30,730 nt of DNA from a virus, in IMG/VR virus record IMGVR_UViG_3300025646_000209, positions 1 to 30,730 of that record; one strand, 5' to 3'. The position numbers were made by a program, and so were the translations under genes. Below, one piece after another: positions 29,751 to 30,730 of this stretch (position 1 is the stretch's first letter; each line of letters opens with the position of its first letter). The notes under the pieces are model-generated. The model did no database searches, was not told where the DNA came from, and saw only the letters and a program-made list of their open reading frames with translations.

Positions 29751-30730
29751 AGAAGTCGATAAAATATTTGAAAACTGGAGAAGAACAACTTATTCTCTAC
29801 CACCAATCTCAAACCATTTCGCAGAAAAACAACAATTGAATGAAAATTGGAGAGATAAATTATTTCAATTAATGACAGCAGCTGGCATTTTCTTAGGAAC
29901 AGCTGTCACTTGGGATTATTTAAAAGACTTAGAAAGAGAAAGTAAGGAAAGAATTGAACAACAAGATCAAGTTGATTTGGACAGTATGGACGAGGCACAG
30001 AAGTATCATTATCTTCTAAAAAAAGAAATAGAAAAAGAAATTAAAAATAATCCCAATTTGTCAAAAACTTTTACTGATCCTAAGAGTGAAATGTACTCTG
30101 TATTTAAAGATGGAATCCATAAAGGACAAATAGATGGTGTAGCTGTAATGCATAAATATGCTAAGAAATATAGTGAAGATTTAAATATAACAGATAATGG
30201 AAATTATGTTTATATAGAACCTGGTGCTATTGATTCTGATGATGTTTTACCCATGATGGGAATAACAGCAGGTCAATATAGACAGGTTTTATCTTCCGAC
30301 AAAAACTTTATGGAACTAATAAGAGTAGCAATGGGCAATCCAGATAGTTGGGTTTATGGAAAAGACCCTGCAAGACAGTTTGCTACGATTGAATATGAAG
30401 GACAATACAAAAATGTTCTTCCATTAGATTGGTCGATTGCAATGGAAATGGCAACAGCTAAAGGGCAACAATTTATGGAAGAAGTAGCAAGCACAGCTTA
30501 TGTTGAGATAGAAGGAAAAAGATATTTGGCTCCAAATGTATTTAAAGAAATAAAAAATAAATATGGAATTTACAATGACTCAGATTATCAAAAAGCTATG
30601 TGGACCTTAAATGACTTTGTAAAAACTGACACACACTCAGTTTGGGATTTAATAGAAGATTTTGCTGGTGTTGATAGAACATCTCCCAATTATCATCCTG
30701 GAGAATTAAGAGGTTTTGAAGTCACTCCTG
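29740..30730 (+). CDS. Unknown protein, 3' truncated by window end, with targeting-like N-terminus
   Basis: The frame opens at an ATG 11 nt before the ThyX stop and runs open for 330 codons to the window end. The start 'MSYKEVDKIFENWRRTTYS' contains 'FENWRR', a recurrent beginning of T4-like marine phage proteins thought to be targeted to the prohead. After it comes one weakly hydrophobic segment ('LMTAAGIFLGTAVTW', about residues 48-62), then an acidic/basic helical stretch ('KYHYLLKKEIEKEI') and a mixed region with no motif I recognise. A GGAG site lies 8 nt upstream of the ATG. It may be a head-packaged or ejected protein; function unknown. The C-terminus is missing. Confidence 0.65.
   Translation, partial: MSYKEVDKIFENWRRTTYSLPPISNHFAEKQQLNENWRDKLFQLMTAAGIFLGTAVTWDYLKDLERESKERIEQQDQVDLDSMDEAQKYHYLLKKEIEKEIKNNPNLSKTFTDPKSEMYSVFKDGIHKGQIDGVAVMHKYAKKYSEDLNITDNGNYVYIEPGAIDSDDVLPMMGITAGQYRQVLSSDKNFMELIRVAMGNPDSWVYGKDPARQFATIEYEGQYKNVLPLDWSIAMEMATAKGQQFMEEVASTAYVEIEGKRYLAPNVFKEIKNKYGIYNDSDYQKAMWTLNDFVKTDTHSVWDLIEDFAGVDRTSPNYHPGELRGFEVTP

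Noticed and set aside
1-30730. tRNA genes, CRISPR arrays, insertion sequences, integrase or attachment sites
   Set aside because: Intergenic spaces are short and were read through; none shows a cloverleaf, regular direct repeats with spacers, or transposase/integrase coding. The HNH gene is the only mobile element.

Overview
The window is a stretch of an AT-rich tailed-phage genome with every recognisable gene on the + strand. It looks like a contractile-tailed (myovirus) phage distantly related to T4, of the kind found in aquatic Gram-negative bacteria. The evidence is a tail sheath protein, T4 gp19-type tube proteins, gp26-, gp51- and gp53-like baseplate/tail assembly proteins, a tape measure, a gp32-like ssDNA-binding protein, a UvsX/RecA recombinase, a DnaB/gp41 helicase, an RNase H/FEN-type nuclease, a GroES/gp31-like co-chaperonin, class II ribonucleotide reductase and ThyX. 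No tRNA, rRNA, CRISPR array, integrase or transposase was seen.

Layout. (1) 1-13.3 kb is the tail and baseplate block: sheath (5' truncated), two tube paralogues, a gp26-like zinc-ribbon protein with a probable +1/-2 frameshift into a gp51-like ORF, an intrinsic terminator, a small protein, the tape measure, a tube-junction-like protein, a gp53-like LysM protein, a 1326-residue hub-like protein and a 394-residue unknown. No consensus host-type promoter was found inside it until 13.2 kb. (2) 13.2-16.0 kb starts at a TTGACA-17-TATATT promoter inside the last structural gene. It holds an exonuclease-less family A DNA polymerase, a divergent FtsZ/tubulin-like protein and a PspA/Vipp1 (ESCRT-III superfamily)-like coiled-coil protein, joined by 4-nt overlaps. 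This polymerase-tubulin-PspA cassette is the most unusual part of the window. (3) 16.0-21.2 kb has three near-identical strong promoters, small unknown genes, a possible small RNA, gp32-like SSB, a Glu-rich lipoprotein-like peptide, an H-type pseudoknot, a GHKL ATPase and UvsX, closed by a terminator. (4) 21.2-30.7 kb mixes possible head-packaged proteins carrying capsid-targeting-like N-termini with replication and nucleotide genes (FEN nuclease, helicase, class II RNR, ThyX), an HNH homing endonuclease, an Hc1-like histone-like peptide and the co-chaperonin. The last gene is cut by the window end.

Working together: SSB, recombinase, helicase, polymerase and the 5' nuclease form a recombination-dependent replication set of T4 type. 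RNR and ThyX supply dNTPs. The tail block builds the contractile tail. The tubulin-like and PspA-like proteins would plausibly act on cell organisation or the inner membrane, which is inference. Promoters from 13.2 kb onward share a perfect -35, mostly 17-bp spacers and often an extended -10 (TGT before the hexamer). This suggests host sigma70-type RNA polymerase transcribes the metabolic part while the tail genes depend on something else.
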